This document shows, one piece after another, positions 1 through 26,634 of a stretch of DNA of 64,000 bases. Source of the DNA: Plectrocnemia conspersa. Lineage: Eukaryota > Arthropoda > Insecta > Trichoptera > Polycentropodidae. Position 1 is the first letter of the stretch; every line of letters starts with the position of its first letter. The position numbers and the translations under genes were made by a program. The stretch lies in NCBI GenBank assembly GCA_009617715.1, contig VTFK01000028.1, positions 868,001-932,000 on the forward strand, given 5' to 3'. A model generated the notes under the pieces. The model saw nothing but the letters and a program-made list of their open reading frames with translations. It made no database searches and was not told where the DNA came from.

Positions 1-158
1 TGTACTGTGTATTTGTACATGTTTTTTAGATTCGAAATGTTTATGAATCTTATCAGAATTTCTATAGTGTATATATTTAGATTGTTTCTGATCTTTTCCC
101 AATTTACATTAAAAATTAATTCAGCAATTGATCATCAAATATTTAAAAAAAAACATAC

Positions 159-2012
159 CCTTCATCCTTTTTGCTCATCTTTTGCTTCAAACTCTCATCC
201 GTATTTTCACTGTCAATTTTATGAGATACAATATGCTTCTTTAATCTGTTTTCATCTGTATATTGTTTACCGCACAAGTTACACATGAACGGTTTTTCTC
301 CTTAAAATAAATTATTTATTACTACTTATTATACATATTCCTTACATATAATTTAAGAATCAAACCTGTGTGTGTTAGTAAATGTCTTTTTAATCGATAG
401 GGATGCGCAAATGTTTTTTTGCAAATATCACAAGCAAAGGGTAATACATCATCGTGTTGCCTCTGATGTAGTGTAAGATTATGCGATTGAGCAAAAGCTA
501 TAACATTTTTAAACAAAATAATACGACTCAATGTGCATTAAATATTAAAATCAAAAATAATTACATCGTCCACATTTGGTACAGAGAAAAGGTTTAGAAC
601 CAGTGTGTATCCTCTCGTGATTTTTTAAATGATGTCCATAGTTAAATTTCTTCGGACAATGTTGACAATGGAAACGTTTATCTATCGTTTTCATATGACA
701 TATAAGATGCTTGCGAAGTCTTGTTTTGTGAGTGAAAACCTTCTGACAGTGCGAACATTCATGAATTTCACCTTTAATTTAAATACAAAACAAACAATAT
801 TTTTCTGTTTATATATAAAGTTACACTTATGTACCTGTATGAGAGACTTTGATGTGTCGCTTCAATTGATAATTGCCGAGAAAAGTTAAGTTGCACTGCG
901 GACAAGAGAGCTTCTCATTTCTTTGATGGATTTGCAGATGTATATTAAGCGACTGTCTAAATTGGATTAAAAACATTTTAAATATCTTCTATTTAAATTT
1001 ATTATATTTATAACTCACCTGAAATTAAATGATTTTTCACATAAATGGCAAACATATGAAGAAGTATGCGCTTTTATATGCCTATTAAAATTCCTCTTCT
1101 CTATAAACGACTTTGAACATAAATTACATGAATATTTATGTTCAAACGTATGTTTAGATTTAATGTGAAGCTAAAATTGTTAATATAAAATATTAATAAA
1201 GCCATATAAATTATATGATATTATTATTAATACACATAACTAACTTCTAATGCATTTTTAGTTGCATATGAAGCACTACAATTATCACATTTATAAGGTT
1301 TACTAATTTGATGTGTTATTTTCATATGCCTTAAATACGAAAATTGTGTGTTAAAAGATTCAGAACATATGGGGCAAACTTTATTTGTTTTAAATTCATT
1401 TATCTGAAAAATTTAATAGAATATAATATATAATAATTAATTTAATTCATTCTTTAAATACCTTGCAATCTTTTGAATTTTTATTTTCATATAATTTATA
1501 TAAGCTTGTGTTATCTTCATCGTTACTAATACCATCACTTTCTTCTTTGATAGTATTAAATTTAATATTTTGAGTTCCATTCTGAATAAAATAATGTTTT
1601 TTTAAAGTAAATAAATACTATATAATAATAAAATATCAAATCATACCTTAAGATTGTTATGATGCTCTCTAAGCGTTTTATCTGCAGTCTTTATATTTTG
1701 TATAAACGCATAAGCTTGATTTGTTTTCGTTATACACATCTCGCATATTTCAGATGGAAGTCCGTCATTATTCAAAAACTAATAACATAACACGTAATAT
1801 ATTACAATGAATACTTTATATTGGTTTTATATGCTAATAAAACATTAATTCATATATTTTACCTGTAATTGTGAAATGACAATTAACATAGACGCTAATT
1901 TTTTATCCGTATTGGCGTTAAAGATTGATGTTCTACTTCCATGTTGAGATAAACATGTTCTACATATGTTTTTTAGGTTATCTGATAACTTTGTATCAAT
2001 TAAAACGCTCAT
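159..2012 (-). CDS. ZAD-C2H2 zinc-finger protein, 3'-partial
   Basis: Nine exons can be joined in frame: 2012-1863, 1778-1647, 1581-1462, 1403-1245, 1170-1019, 956-835, 771-565, 497-366 and 300-159, all with GT-AG borders on the minus strand. They give about 438 residues. Residues 16-65 carry a ZAD-type zinc cluster (CRTC near 17-20 and CEMC near 62-65), the dimerisation domain common in insect zinc-finger proteins. A short acidic linker follows (residues 95-134), then ten C2H2 fingers, several joined by HTGE or HTGS linkers. The likely role is sequence-specific DNA binding in the nucleus; the target is unknown. The start is the first ATG, directly before the ZAD. The exon ending at 159 stops at a donor in phase 2, so the last exon lies left of the window. 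The gene is transcribed away from the JHBP cluster. Confidence 0.87.
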
Positions 2013-3801
2013 TTTAAGTCATCAAGTGAAAGTCTTAACGGATATCCATTTGACAGCTGTTAGAGAAACGTCAAACTAGTATAAGAAGATCTTAAGCGCA
2101 CAAATTACGCCCATATATTTAAAAACATTTAAAAGATTCTAAATAGTAAAAATCAAAGAAAAACATTATTTATATTAAATAAAGATATTTAAAATATTGC
2201 AACTAATATTAAAAATATATTTTACATATTGTTTGTTTGCATTTAACAATAAATTAATTTAGTATGCAATAATACTTTACGTAATAACGTTTTTATAATA
2301 TTTTATTATTTATTTTATTGAAATAAACATATAACAACTACATTTATAATTTTTTTTAATTAGGAGGAGAGGTGGAAAATATACACATTAAGAAGTTTAC
2401 GGGTCAAAATTAAATTATATTGCATTCGTGTCGGTAATAAAGATGATAAAATAATGTTCATACTTTTTTAATAATATATATATGTATATAAATGCGACGT
2501 TAATTATGTGTATTATGCATGCGTAATTCTTCCTAACAGATAAATTATTTTAATAACATAATTTGTGTTGGAGGAACACTTTGAAAAAATATAGCGTAAG
2601 ATATAATATTCATTTGTATAAGATTTGCATAGAGGAAGTCTTTTACACCGTGCAATGTGCTGCTATTTAGGGGACCTTGTTGATATTTATATTACCATTC
2701 ATTAACAAAATATGCAAGGTGAAACTTTGATAGATTTGGTTTACGAGTTCATTAACATCAATTTTTCCTATAATAATTATGTTTTATATATTTTTTTCAA
2801 AAATAAATAACCAAATATATTAACATATATATAAGAAAAATCAAGAGAACAAAATGCTAGCTATTAAATATTAGCATTTTTATATTATTTGTTTGGCTAT
2901 ATTATCTGTAAGATTTCTGTGATCAATTTTAACTAATTTACATTAAGATCAGTCGCGGCTAGTGAAAATTTTTAGTAAAAATAAATAAAATTAAAAATCA
3001 ACATCTTAATTTATTTATATTTATAGTTACAAAAAATAAAACGATCCATTCATTGATTTTTTCTATCAGGTTTTAATCAGTTTTTAGCTAATTTTAATAT
3101 TTTAAATATTTCAATTAAAAAAATAATAGATATCCGCTGGCGAGAGTTGAAAACTATGCGCTCAAAATATCTCGCTTTGCGCTCGTAATATCGTACTGTT
3201 TTTATTCAATGTAAAACTTTAGGCGTTTTGAGAATTAAAAAATATATATCAGATAGCAATAAACATAAAGAAAACCAAAGATATTATAACATTTGCTAAA
3301 ATATAATACAATGAAAGACTTAAAAACAATAAAAAAGGTTTAGATGTTTGTTAAAATGTCTCATAAATACAAGGACACATATACATATACGTACAAACAA
3401 ATATACGTACACATACACATTCTATACAAACAAATTAAAGTTATTTTACTAAAATTATATTTATATTTTTTTCTGAAAAATTGAAAAGAAACAGTCAAAT
3501 TTTAAAACTAAAATTAGCAATAATGTTTCTAGATTTTATTTTATTATATAATATTTCATAATGAAATATTATATTATGTTTCGTTCTTAAATATTTTTTA
3601 AATCGTCGTTAGTTCTTGATTACTACAATTCATCTTAACATTTAATTTGTTTAACTTTTCCTCTCGAGAAGAAGTGGGGTTTTTTGTATTTTAATTGGAA
3701 GCGACATTATAGGGTTAGTGCTAGTATTTTAAAAACTTTGATGTTAATTTCAATATTTTATTTCGTGTTTTTAAACGTATATTAACAAATATGTTTACAG
3801 T

Positions 3802-3869
3802 GCGTCCGTGTGTCACGGACGCCAAGGGTATAAAACCGAGCTGGAAACTTGCACTTTGGTTAGTGCAAG
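3802..3869 (+). promoter_or_regulatory. TATA box flanked by two perfect hairpins
   Basis: A perfect 9-bp inverted repeat with a 3-nt loop (3802-3822) is followed by TATAAAA at 3829-3835 and then a perfect 8-bp stem with a 6-nt loop (3848-3869). The segment is clearly richer in GC than its surroundings. It could be a core promoter of an unannotated transcript or the promoter of an old LTR. No downstream gene was recognised, so the role is inferred only. Confidence 0.3.
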
Positions 3870-4828
3870 CATCTAGGGCATAGCATAATTTTACTGAAAT
3901 CTCACAGAATCAAAACATTTCTATTAAAAAAAAATTGTTTTAATTTTTTTTAAATTAAAACTCCAACGTGAGCCTATACATTTGAAATATGTACATGTTT
4001 ATCTAATAATAATAACATATGTAAATATTCAAAGAAAAATTGGTTTTTCATTATTATATAAACAAATGAAGCATTTTGAACCATTTATTATTATTTTATT
4101 CTAAACGTCGCGTCGTTTTGGTAAGTGTTCTTTTAATATATTTGAGCTAATACATAATTTATTCCAATAATTACATCGAATTTCGTTAAAGCAAATCTCT
4201 TAAGTCGTTCATTTCACGAAATTCTGATCCAAAAATATACTATACTAATTGTATAAATTGTGCTATTATAATTAATAGATGTGACGTTTCATGTATCATT
4301 AATCAAATTGCTTTTTAAATTATTATTCAAATCTTAACTCATATTCAAAACTTAGCGATTTGAATGATTTGGGGTGGAAATGTTTTTATCTTATAAATAT
4401 CATAAAACATTTTCATTCGGGGTTACACAGGATTCTGTTATTAGCGAGCGTTAGTTGCTATCGACTTCGCCGTTTTTCTATTGTCCTTTGTTCCTTTAAA
4501 CTTGTCGCTAAAACACAGCTTCTTTGGAAGTGCCTGGGTTAAGAATATATTAGTTTTTATGACTCTTTTAACGAATATTATAGTATCTAATCATTAACTA
4601 ACCATATTATTCAGAATAAGCAGCGGGAAAAAATTGCAGTAAAATTTATTTTTATATTTTTAGGTAGATTTCAAAGAAATAACTACAAATAATAATAATA
4701 TCTTTAATACCTAAAACCCAATTTAATATAATACCAATGGACTATACCTGGGTACGAATCCTACATTAACTCTAGTGTTTCTTAATTTATTGTGTCTAGA
4801 AAATTATAATTAATGATTAATATATCGA

Positions 4829-5047
4829 TCATCACAGATTAGGTTTTCCTACATTTTCATAATCTCACGGATGAATATCGTGATAAGCAAGTAATTTCGC
4901 ATAGTAACATTTGTTGATTGTAAGCTGTAATAGTTTTTAATTAATTAATCATATGTCGTTGATTAACAGGATTTGATTTCAGTCTGGTGTTTCATTACTT
5001 AGTAGTTGTTGATTGTGTTTACTCCATTGTAACACACTGGGCTAACA
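4829..5047 (+). repeat. Dispersed repeat family, copy 1 (near full length)
   Basis: The copy runs from a block resembling ATCATCACA through TAATCTCACGGATGAATATCGT to a tail resembling GATTGTGTTTACYCCATTGTAACRCAYTGGGCTAAC. The same order of blocks recurs at 50832-51080 and 51255-51490, with partial copies at 42462-42570, 44905-44995, 48415-48495, 50525-50642 and perhaps 40388-40425. All are in the same orientation. The class of element is unknown. Confidence 0.6.
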
Positions 5048-6493
5048 AATACCAAGTTGCAAAGGAAGTATATTGTTTAAAATGCGATTACTAAACATTT
5101 ATTAGTGAAAATGTATTTCCATAACTTAAAATATACTAGAAAATTTTAGGTTTAACTTTTTTTAAATTTTCTTTTATAAAATTGTTACATTTTTTCCACT
5201 CACATTATTATAGTAATATGTATATTACAAGGTTAATATTTTTTCATTGTGGTAATAGTAAGTCTATTGTGCTCATCTGAAAAAAAGACTTCTTGTGTTT
5301 ATGTGCAAACAAAAAATATAAGTGTTAAATTTATAATGATGTTTTAATTTAATTTGGTCAAGTTCTAGATATTTGTTTATATAAGTACATATACTGTTTC
5401 AGAACAGAATAAAAAGTAAACATACTTTCTTTACAGTATTTAAAGTTTCCGATTCGGGATAAAAATCAATGAAAAATTATATATTTTTTTACATTGGGGT
5501 TAATGGAAATTATATTTCAAATATGTACACACACGTGACTCTTGTATGAGATAATGTAATTTGTATTAGTATAGCTTGCATCACACGTAGATATTTCTTT
5601 TGGATTTGCAAGGTTAAAAAAGTATTCTCAAATATGTTATGACCATATTTTTACCGATAATTACGTTCATTTTAAAGCTTGAAATTTTTATCTGGATGAA
5701 ATAATAAAAGACGAAACATGACTCATATATTTAGATGAATATTGTATACAAAGAGTCTGGCCAAATGTAAGTGTTTTTGACTAGTGGTCTGAAGACATAA
5801 TGACTACTGTAGTTTCATTGAATGTTTCTGCAAATTTACCTTGAAAATATGATCCATCTAATCTGTCATCTATTAACAAAAAATCGTAGCTCAAATAAAA
5901 AAAGTTGATTATTTCTTCTATAATATATTTGTTGGAAAAACTTAGGATATTCTTTCACACAGATAAATCTAATTGATTATTGCGGTCAGTACCAGGAAAT
6001 TATTTTATTTTATTTGTAAATCATGAAAATTCGTATACATACTTTCCAAGCCGCAGGGTGAGAAAATGTTCAACCTTCGACTTGTTCGTTAATTAATATT
6101 AAAATAGGACATTGCATGATTTTTTTCTTGCTTATGATATTTTTTTTAGAAACAATAAGCTATATATATTATTATTAATTAAAAATATTTTGAGACTCTT
6201 CATGGTCATATATCTATAGTTTTATTTATCTATGTTTATGTTTATTGTGTCTATTTTCCTTATTATATTTTTCAAGGATGTTAAAGTTTTAATTATCATA
6301 CTAATACAAATGAGTATATTGTATACATATTGTACGTATATATTATTCTTCTAAAACTATATTAATTTTTAATTAGGAATATACTACTGTTTCTTAAGAT
6401 GTTTCTTAAAATATTTGTTTAATCTATTTTTAATTAAAAATAGGAACTTTGCATATAACCCTCGTCCATTACCAATGCGCGTTCGATTTGTCT

Positions 6494-6570
6494 TATATAG
6501 TGGATTGAGCCTTTAAAAGTTAACTTGGACGAGACGAGTAACTCTAGCATCATTTCAAGTTGGTTCAGTT
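6494..6570 (+). promoter_or_regulatory. Candidate core promoter of the first JHBP gene
   Basis: TATATAG at 6494-6500 and TTTAAAA at 6512-6518 are candidate TATA boxes. TCATTT near 6550 and TCAGTT at 6565-6570 resemble arthropod initiators. The start codon is at 6674. Which pair is used cannot be decided from sequence. Confidence 0.35.
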
Positions 6571-6673
6571 CACAGACAACATCGAAGACAGATACAGTCT
6601 TCGATAAAAATCGTCAAAATAAATTATTATCAATAATAAATACTGACTGAATAAATAAATAAATATTTTAAAA

Positions 6674-20513
<13,840 letters not shown>

Positions 20514-20728
20514 TAGTAATAAAATATGACGGCGACGAAGCTCTATTATAGTATTATTTTTTAAACGTGTAATTACATTATTGTGTAATTGTGATATGAA
20601 GGTTTAGTTCAATGTTGTTATTATTTTTTTTTAATTTAATTTTTATATTTAGGATAATCGATCACAAACTTTATATTATGTCTTCGATCACTGCTGTTGT
20701 CTAAGAAGATTTTTACTGGATTGGTATT

Positions 20729-20734
20729 AATAAA
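20729..20734 (+). terminator. Poly(A) signal, first JHBP gene
   Basis: AATAAA lies 216 nt after the TGA stop, the first canonical hexamer in a suitable position. Confidence 0.5.
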
Positions 20735-21020
20735 TAATTTAAATTAACTGTGTTTTTTTATTTTATTTACTAATCATTAAATGGTAGCATGCTTGAAAAT
20801 GTATATCAAACTGGTTTATAATTTTAATCCAATGACGAAAGACGAATAAGAATTGCTTTACAAGAGTGAGGAAAATAAGCCTTCTAGTGGCAAAAACCAG
20901 AAGAGGAAGTGACAAAGGTTAATTATATGATATTAAATAAGTCAATAAAATACAAAGTAAGACTTTATAATAGTCCTTAATATATGCTATTTAATCATCT
21001 TAATATATTTTTTATCATAC

Positions 21021-21136
21021 ATACATTTATCCTCATAAGTTTAATTTGTGCTTGAAAGAATTTTCTATTTAAAAACATTAGTAATTGTAATATTATAATC
21101 CCTTTTTATTATTTTAATTAATATTCATTAAATTAA
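21021..21136. repeat. Direct repeat, copy 1 of 2
   Basis: ACATTTATCCTCATAAGTTT followed by TAATCCCTTTTTATTATTTT recurs in the same order at 22295-22393, 1.27 kb away, with a small internal length difference. The pair could be ends of a degraded element or a local duplication. Confidence 0.6.
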
Positions 21137-22294
21137 AAAAGTTAAGTTTAATACTAAATTGGTTTATTTAAAGATATTTTAAGATCTCTCCCTAAAACTA
21201 TAAAAGTGGTAGAATTATTAGTAATGCTTTCTTGGCTCCATAAAATAAAATGTTTATTTTTATATTTAGATTAAATTCATACAAATTTATATTTATTTTA
21301 AAATTTATTAATTATTTTTTTTAAACATTTTTAATATTTTGTAAACTTATAGTAAATACTAATAATTAAAAATCAGAACTTTTATTTAAAAATTTTTACT
21401 AAAAACTTAAATTATATTTTTATCCAAGTCTCGAACCATTTTTTAATTTTTTATTGAATAAGATACGAGTTTTTCAAAAGATGGCGTAAAATAAATATAT
21501 ATTATTATATTTTCATCGTGAGCTAGACATATTTACTAGTGAGTTATAAAAAGTATAACTTTGACAGAATGTTTTTAGGGATATGTTAAGCAGCAATTAT
21601 TAAATAATATATATGAATGTTTTTTTAAAACAGCATTGTTTTCTATATGCAGTAAATTGTAATAAAATATTTGACAGTATTTTAATTTTATAATATAAAT
21701 AAATTTAAAGCAATATTCACAAGAACCACAACATATAAAAATCTATAGAATGGTATTAACAAAAGTGCAGTAAACACAAATTTTATTACGTAATTATTTT
21801 TACTTATAAGCCATATTTTATTACAGCTTCAGTTTAAAAAGATGTAATAGCTAACGTTATTATAAAATATCATACTGACTAAATCATTGCATTTTAAGTT
21901 TTGGGACGCGAATCGTGTTTTTTATTTAGAAAAATTTTTACAGTGCAGTTTTTTTATTGTTTTAATTCTTATTAAAATAATACTATATTCTGTGAGAATA
22001 TATGTCATTTTCAGGAACGAGGAATTTATTTTTAAAGCTTACGTATTTTGCAGACATATTTTGAAAACCTAACCAACTAGAAAAATAATTAATTAGGCAA
22101 TCATATGTGATTTTTACTTAAAAGTAAAATATACGAAAAAAATATAATATAATACGTAACCAATTGAAACTTTAAAAAAAAAGATTTTTAAAATGAAGTT
22201 CTTTCTTAAAAATATAAAAATAATATATTGAACTACGAGGCCAAATGCGTCTTTACGTTTTCTATAAAAGCATTTTAATATATTTTTATTAAAA

Positions 22295-22393
22295 TACATT
22301 TATCCTCATAAGTTTAATTTGTGTTTGTTAAAAAGATTAGTTATTGTATTCTTATAATCCCTTTTTATTATTTTAATTAAAATTCATTAAATA
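22295..22393. repeat. Direct repeat, copy 2 of 2
   Basis: Second copy of the block at 21021-21136, slightly shorter. The 1.16 kb between the copies has no recognisable gene. Confidence 0.6.
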
Positions 22394-25338
22394 TAAAATG
22401 TTAAAGAGTTAACTTAAATTTGAAACTTAATCCAATCCCAATAAATTTTCAGGGGTAATTAGAAAAGTCAGTTTAAAATAAAATACTAAAAATTAACTGT
22501 TTTTTTTCCTTTGCATGTACATATGATTATAAAAAAATAGGTTTAAAAGGGTTTTATTACAGGAAGGAGGGGGGAAATATTTGTAAATAAAATTATGTGA
22601 ATCATTGGGTTCTTTTGTTTTTAAAAATCACTTATTTTAATAAATTTGTAAAAATTTTAATCTGGATTTTAATTGTAAAGATACCGGTTTTTTATACTGG
22701 ATTAATTCAATGAGTTTTTTATAACATTAGCCCTAATTATCGGAATCTTGAGATAATCGTTTTTAAAAACATTTTATTGATAATATAGTGTATTAATTAA
22801 GCATAATTAATTTTGACACAAAAAAAATAAAATATCAATGCTATAAAAAATCGTCATTTATATTAGTTTTAACTGATATAATTAATTGTTTAACTTTGGA
22901 AAATACATATATCTACAAATCCATCAGTATACATCAATAATTACAAAACGGACGTATTTTAAGAGTTGGGATTGAAATTGACGCACCGACCGTGAGAAAA
23001 ATATCATAAATTCATCTAGCAACTTAACGATCCGCCGTCATTTTTAGGTCAACCGATGCAGACTGTACGTGACAATAGATGGAGCTAAACAAATTACACT
23101 ATTGTAATTAGTTTAACTCTGTCTATTTATTTCTAATATCTATATATCAGAAACTTTCTGTAAGTGCAATATTGTCGCTTCACTTGCAATATTTAACACG
23201 GCCATTCCAAATCTGTTTCAACCTATTCAAACGGTCATACACAATACATTTGTATTATATATATGTACTTCTCAGACAAATCGGCAAGGACTTATTGTTT
23301 ATTTAGATGAATTTTTAATAACAAAATTAAAAAAAAAATGTTTTACTTGAAATCCCCTTAGACATAAGCTTATACTAAGACGAAGTCTCACAATTTTAAG
23401 CATTAAGATCAACAATCAAGATTCTGTAAATGGAGCATATTTTTTCTATATCTCTTATAAACATATTTAAAACAGTACAAGATCAAGGTTTTCTTTCTTA
23501 AACGATCTCCATCAAATGATGCAAGACATTCACGTCCGCCGCCACTTCAATTGTATACATTTGACAGAATAATTCTTACAGTACATTACAATAATTCTTT
23601 GGTCGACAATTTTACTTCCAAGGTTCAGTATGTTGTATTTTTTCTTTTCATACTTTTCCGAGAAACTATTGTGTATTATCGTGTATTGGGAACGTGACCA
23701 TAACTAATTACCGGCAACAAACCGAGAGCCTTACGACAACGACCACACATCCATCCGCGGGATATTAATTGGGTAAAAACGCATAGAAGCCGGTTTTCGC
23801 GTGTGCCAAATCGGCTGGATTACCAGAATGTTTTGCAATATTCTAGACACGGCATGGACAGTCTGACAGAACAGTATGGCCTCTGCATACCTATATCCGA
23901 TCAGATTTTCAGCAAAGTTTAGCGCGGATTATACGCAATCGCGACTCGCAAATGCATTATTAATCAGTGGCGTGGAAAGTAGCTTTTTGTTGAAAATGAT
24001 GGTAATTTGCTGATTGTTTGAGCCAAGGTTGCCTTAATGTGTTTAATACTGAGATGTTTTTTTTTCTTAATAGAATGCCTTGTTTGTGATGGAGATTAAT
24101 AATACTTGTATAAATATTTATTAGGCATATTAAAATATTTTTTTCAACATCCTCCGCGTAACATGCAATTATTATATAATACTATAATGGTATTTCACAT
24201 TAAAAAAAGTATTGTATCGTTTAAGAACTGATATACAATTAGCAATTACCAAACAAAATATTTTTATATTATTTAGCACATATAACAGATTAAAATCTAT
24301 TTTATTGTTGATATTAATACATTATAAACTTAGACAGTACATATGTTATTACAAATATTAATTTATTCTAGTTTACTTTAAAACCAATGATAAAATATGT
24401 GTTAGCACTCAAAATTAACAAAACAACGTGTGTTCATTACTTGCACTTGATTTCTGCTGTGTGATTGGTCGATCGCCCTGAGGGGTGGTACCAGTATGTG
24501 TAAGTACACAGGGTAGTATTGGTTTTGGTTTGCAATATATTTATCTTACCGTCCTTTTTAATATTGTTATAGTAATATCTGTTTTATTTATTATTTTACT
24601 TGCCTTGCTTTTCATGTATTTTTTAATTTTATTTATTTAAAATTTGTAGGTTTTGTTTTAATTAAGCAATGCTATTAGCGATCGCGTAGTTTCTGCGTGT
24701 ATTTGTTGCTATGCACTGACTTTTAGGAAAAAATAAAGTTGATCATATTTTGACTAATAATATCAGAAAAGTCAGCCGCGCAAATAAAGTGTAATTATAA
24801 ACAAAACTTACACTGAAAATACACATGTCAACATATATATTTACAATTTACCCCACATCTATAGATATTGAAATGCTAACTTCTCTTTATTGAGTCAAAT
24901 TATCTCACGTTGCAAGAAATATTAATTAATAATTAATAAATAAATAAATTTATAATTCAGATAATTACTTATTTTTATAATTATTTTTATAATTTTATCT
25001 TATTTAAAACCGGTTTAAATAGGAATGTAAAGTCTGTACTTCCAAAATAATAACTAAAATAAAATGTGTTGTTAAGCTTAGTCTTGCTGATGAACAAAGA
25101 ATAATTTCGCCTACCTCTTTTTTCTGTCGTCCGAAGAGCCAATAATGTTTTTTTTATTTATTAATACATCAAGTGTCATTTGGACGAGGGATGAAATATG
25201 TATTAAACTATTTGGTTTTAAGACAAATTGTTATGGTGCAATGTAATTTAAATAAAAAAGGTATTTCTACTGAAGCTAAGTTCGTACTAATAGAAAAAAT
25301 AATTATTGAGTATGACCAAGCTTTACATTGAAGATGAA

Positions 25339-25391
25339 TAGTAGTAGTATCACATCTTCAATCTTTAATTGAAGATGTGATACTACTACTA
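25339..25391. repeat. Perfect 24-bp inverted repeat with 5-nt loop
   Basis: TAGTAGTAGTATCACATCTTCAAT at 25339-25362 and its exact reverse complement at 25368-25391 are separated by five bases. Such perfect pairing in otherwise diverged DNA suggests a recent origin. It is too symmetrical for a typical animal microRNA precursor. Confidence 0.75.
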
Positions 25392-25530
25392 AATATTGTG
25401 GCTAAAATAGTTTTATTTTTTGGTAAAATTTTTTTTGGTGAAAACAACAAAGACAAAGGTATAAGATTCTAGAGTAATATATTTTTTAAGAACAGCGGAC
25501 TGACAGTGGACAGACATATCTGTGTTTTCC

Positions 25531-25597
25531 ACACTACACACGATCGGATCCGTTTTGGACAGATCCGGCGGACCGATCCGTGCGTGCGTGGCCAGCT
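25531..25597. repeat. GC-rich palindromic element, copy 1
   Basis: Imperfect inverted repeat with CACACGATCGGATCCG on the left and CGGACCGATCCGTGCGTGCGTG on the right, in very AT-rich DNA. Its arms resemble those of 46831-46915 (GGCACACACGGGCGGATCTG), so the two look like members of one small element family. Confidence 0.5.
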
Positions 25598-26558
25598 TAT
25601 GGAGTCATAACTTTTTATCCTACTCTCGCGACTTTATTTTATATACAAAATAACTTTATTTTATACAGAAAAATAAACACCAATATTTATTGAGATAAAT
25701 AACTTTATTTTATATACAAAAATAAACACCAATAATTATACTCGATACTCAAAGGTTCTGAAGAGTTATTTGGAAAGCTTATTTATTTTTACACATATGC
25801 AAGATTAAGTGCATTATGTTTTTTTAAGATAGGTACATTAGATATTCACTTTAATGAAATTTTACGTGATAAATAAATATACACACAGATACGCCTCTGG
25901 ACCGGATAAAGTGTCTATTGGCAATCGGTTGACAAACGATCAGCTTTATCGCGACCAGTGGCGCACCTTATTGGTTTTTTCTCAAGAAAACTTAATTTAG
26001 GACACATAAAATGTTAAAAAGTGACTGCATATAATGACCGCCGAACGGCAGAACGGACCGTCAGTTGTCATCATTCATTCGACACAGAAGGAACTCTCAC
26101 GAAAATTGGGTACAATATTTTAGATACAATAGTTACCATCTTAGAAGTGTACTTATAAATATATATATAAATAAACAGTATTAATCAATAAAATGGTGTA
26201 TGAATAAATAGATTTGCAAAAAAATATACATAGTGGAAGGGTTTATTTTTTTTTTTTTTTTTTCATTCATCAAAGACACAAAACTGCTAGAGGGCAATAA
26301 TGTAAATTAAAACATACTCAAGAACATTATGATGACCAAGACCTAGTGTGGAATAAATTGTTTTATTTTTCTATAAAAAAGTGTGTCATTATTAGCAACA
26401 AGAGCAACGCAGTGTTTCTTAAACGACTTTTTTTTAGATTTTTTGTATTCATTAAATATATTTTTATAAAAAATAATAATAGACTATACAATTGCTGCTT
26501 TATTTTTCAGAATAATCGTGCAAAAATATAATATATGTTCATACGCAAAATCTTTGAA

Positions 26559-26566
26559 TATATAAG
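26559..26566 (+). promoter_or_regulatory. TATA box, second JHBP gene
   Basis: TATATAAG lies 76 bp before the ATG at 26635, which would leave a 5' leader of about 45 nt. Confidence 0.45.
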
Positions 26567-26634
26567 GAGTATATTTTTAAAGAGAAGGCAAAGAAATAAT
26601 CTTCAAAAGTTATAAATTAAAATTATTGGTTAAA

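Larger units (their letters stand above)
2013..6673. other. Intergenic region, head-to-head genes
   Basis: This 4.6-kb AT-rich spacer lies between the start of the zinc-finger gene (minus) and the first JHBP gene (plus), so it should hold both promoters. Short open frames such as 4360-4542 look like chance and resemble nothing I know. It holds one copy of the dispersed repeat described below (4829-5047) and a hairpin/TATA segment near 3802-3869. No coding region is supported. Confidence 0.6.
20514..26634. other. Intergenic region between first and second JHBP genes
   Basis: This 6.1-kb spacer begins with the 3' end of the first JHBP gene (AATAAA at 20729-20734). It contains a direct repeat pair (21021-21136 and 22295-22393), GC-richer islands near 22970-23090 and 23690-23960, another near 24450-24540, and palindromic elements near 25339-25391 and 25531-25597. 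A T tract at about 26248-26263 follows. No protein-coding region is supported; the short frames at 21887-22072 and 26346-26531 look like chance. Confidence 0.55.

Noticed and set aside
629..889. Plus-strand 86-codon frame over the zinc-finger gene
   Set aside because: It is antisense to finger-coding exons 6 and 7 and has no features of its own.
25339..25391. microRNA precursor
   Set aside because: The stem is perfectly paired with a very short loop and only 24 bp, unlike animal microRNA hairpins.
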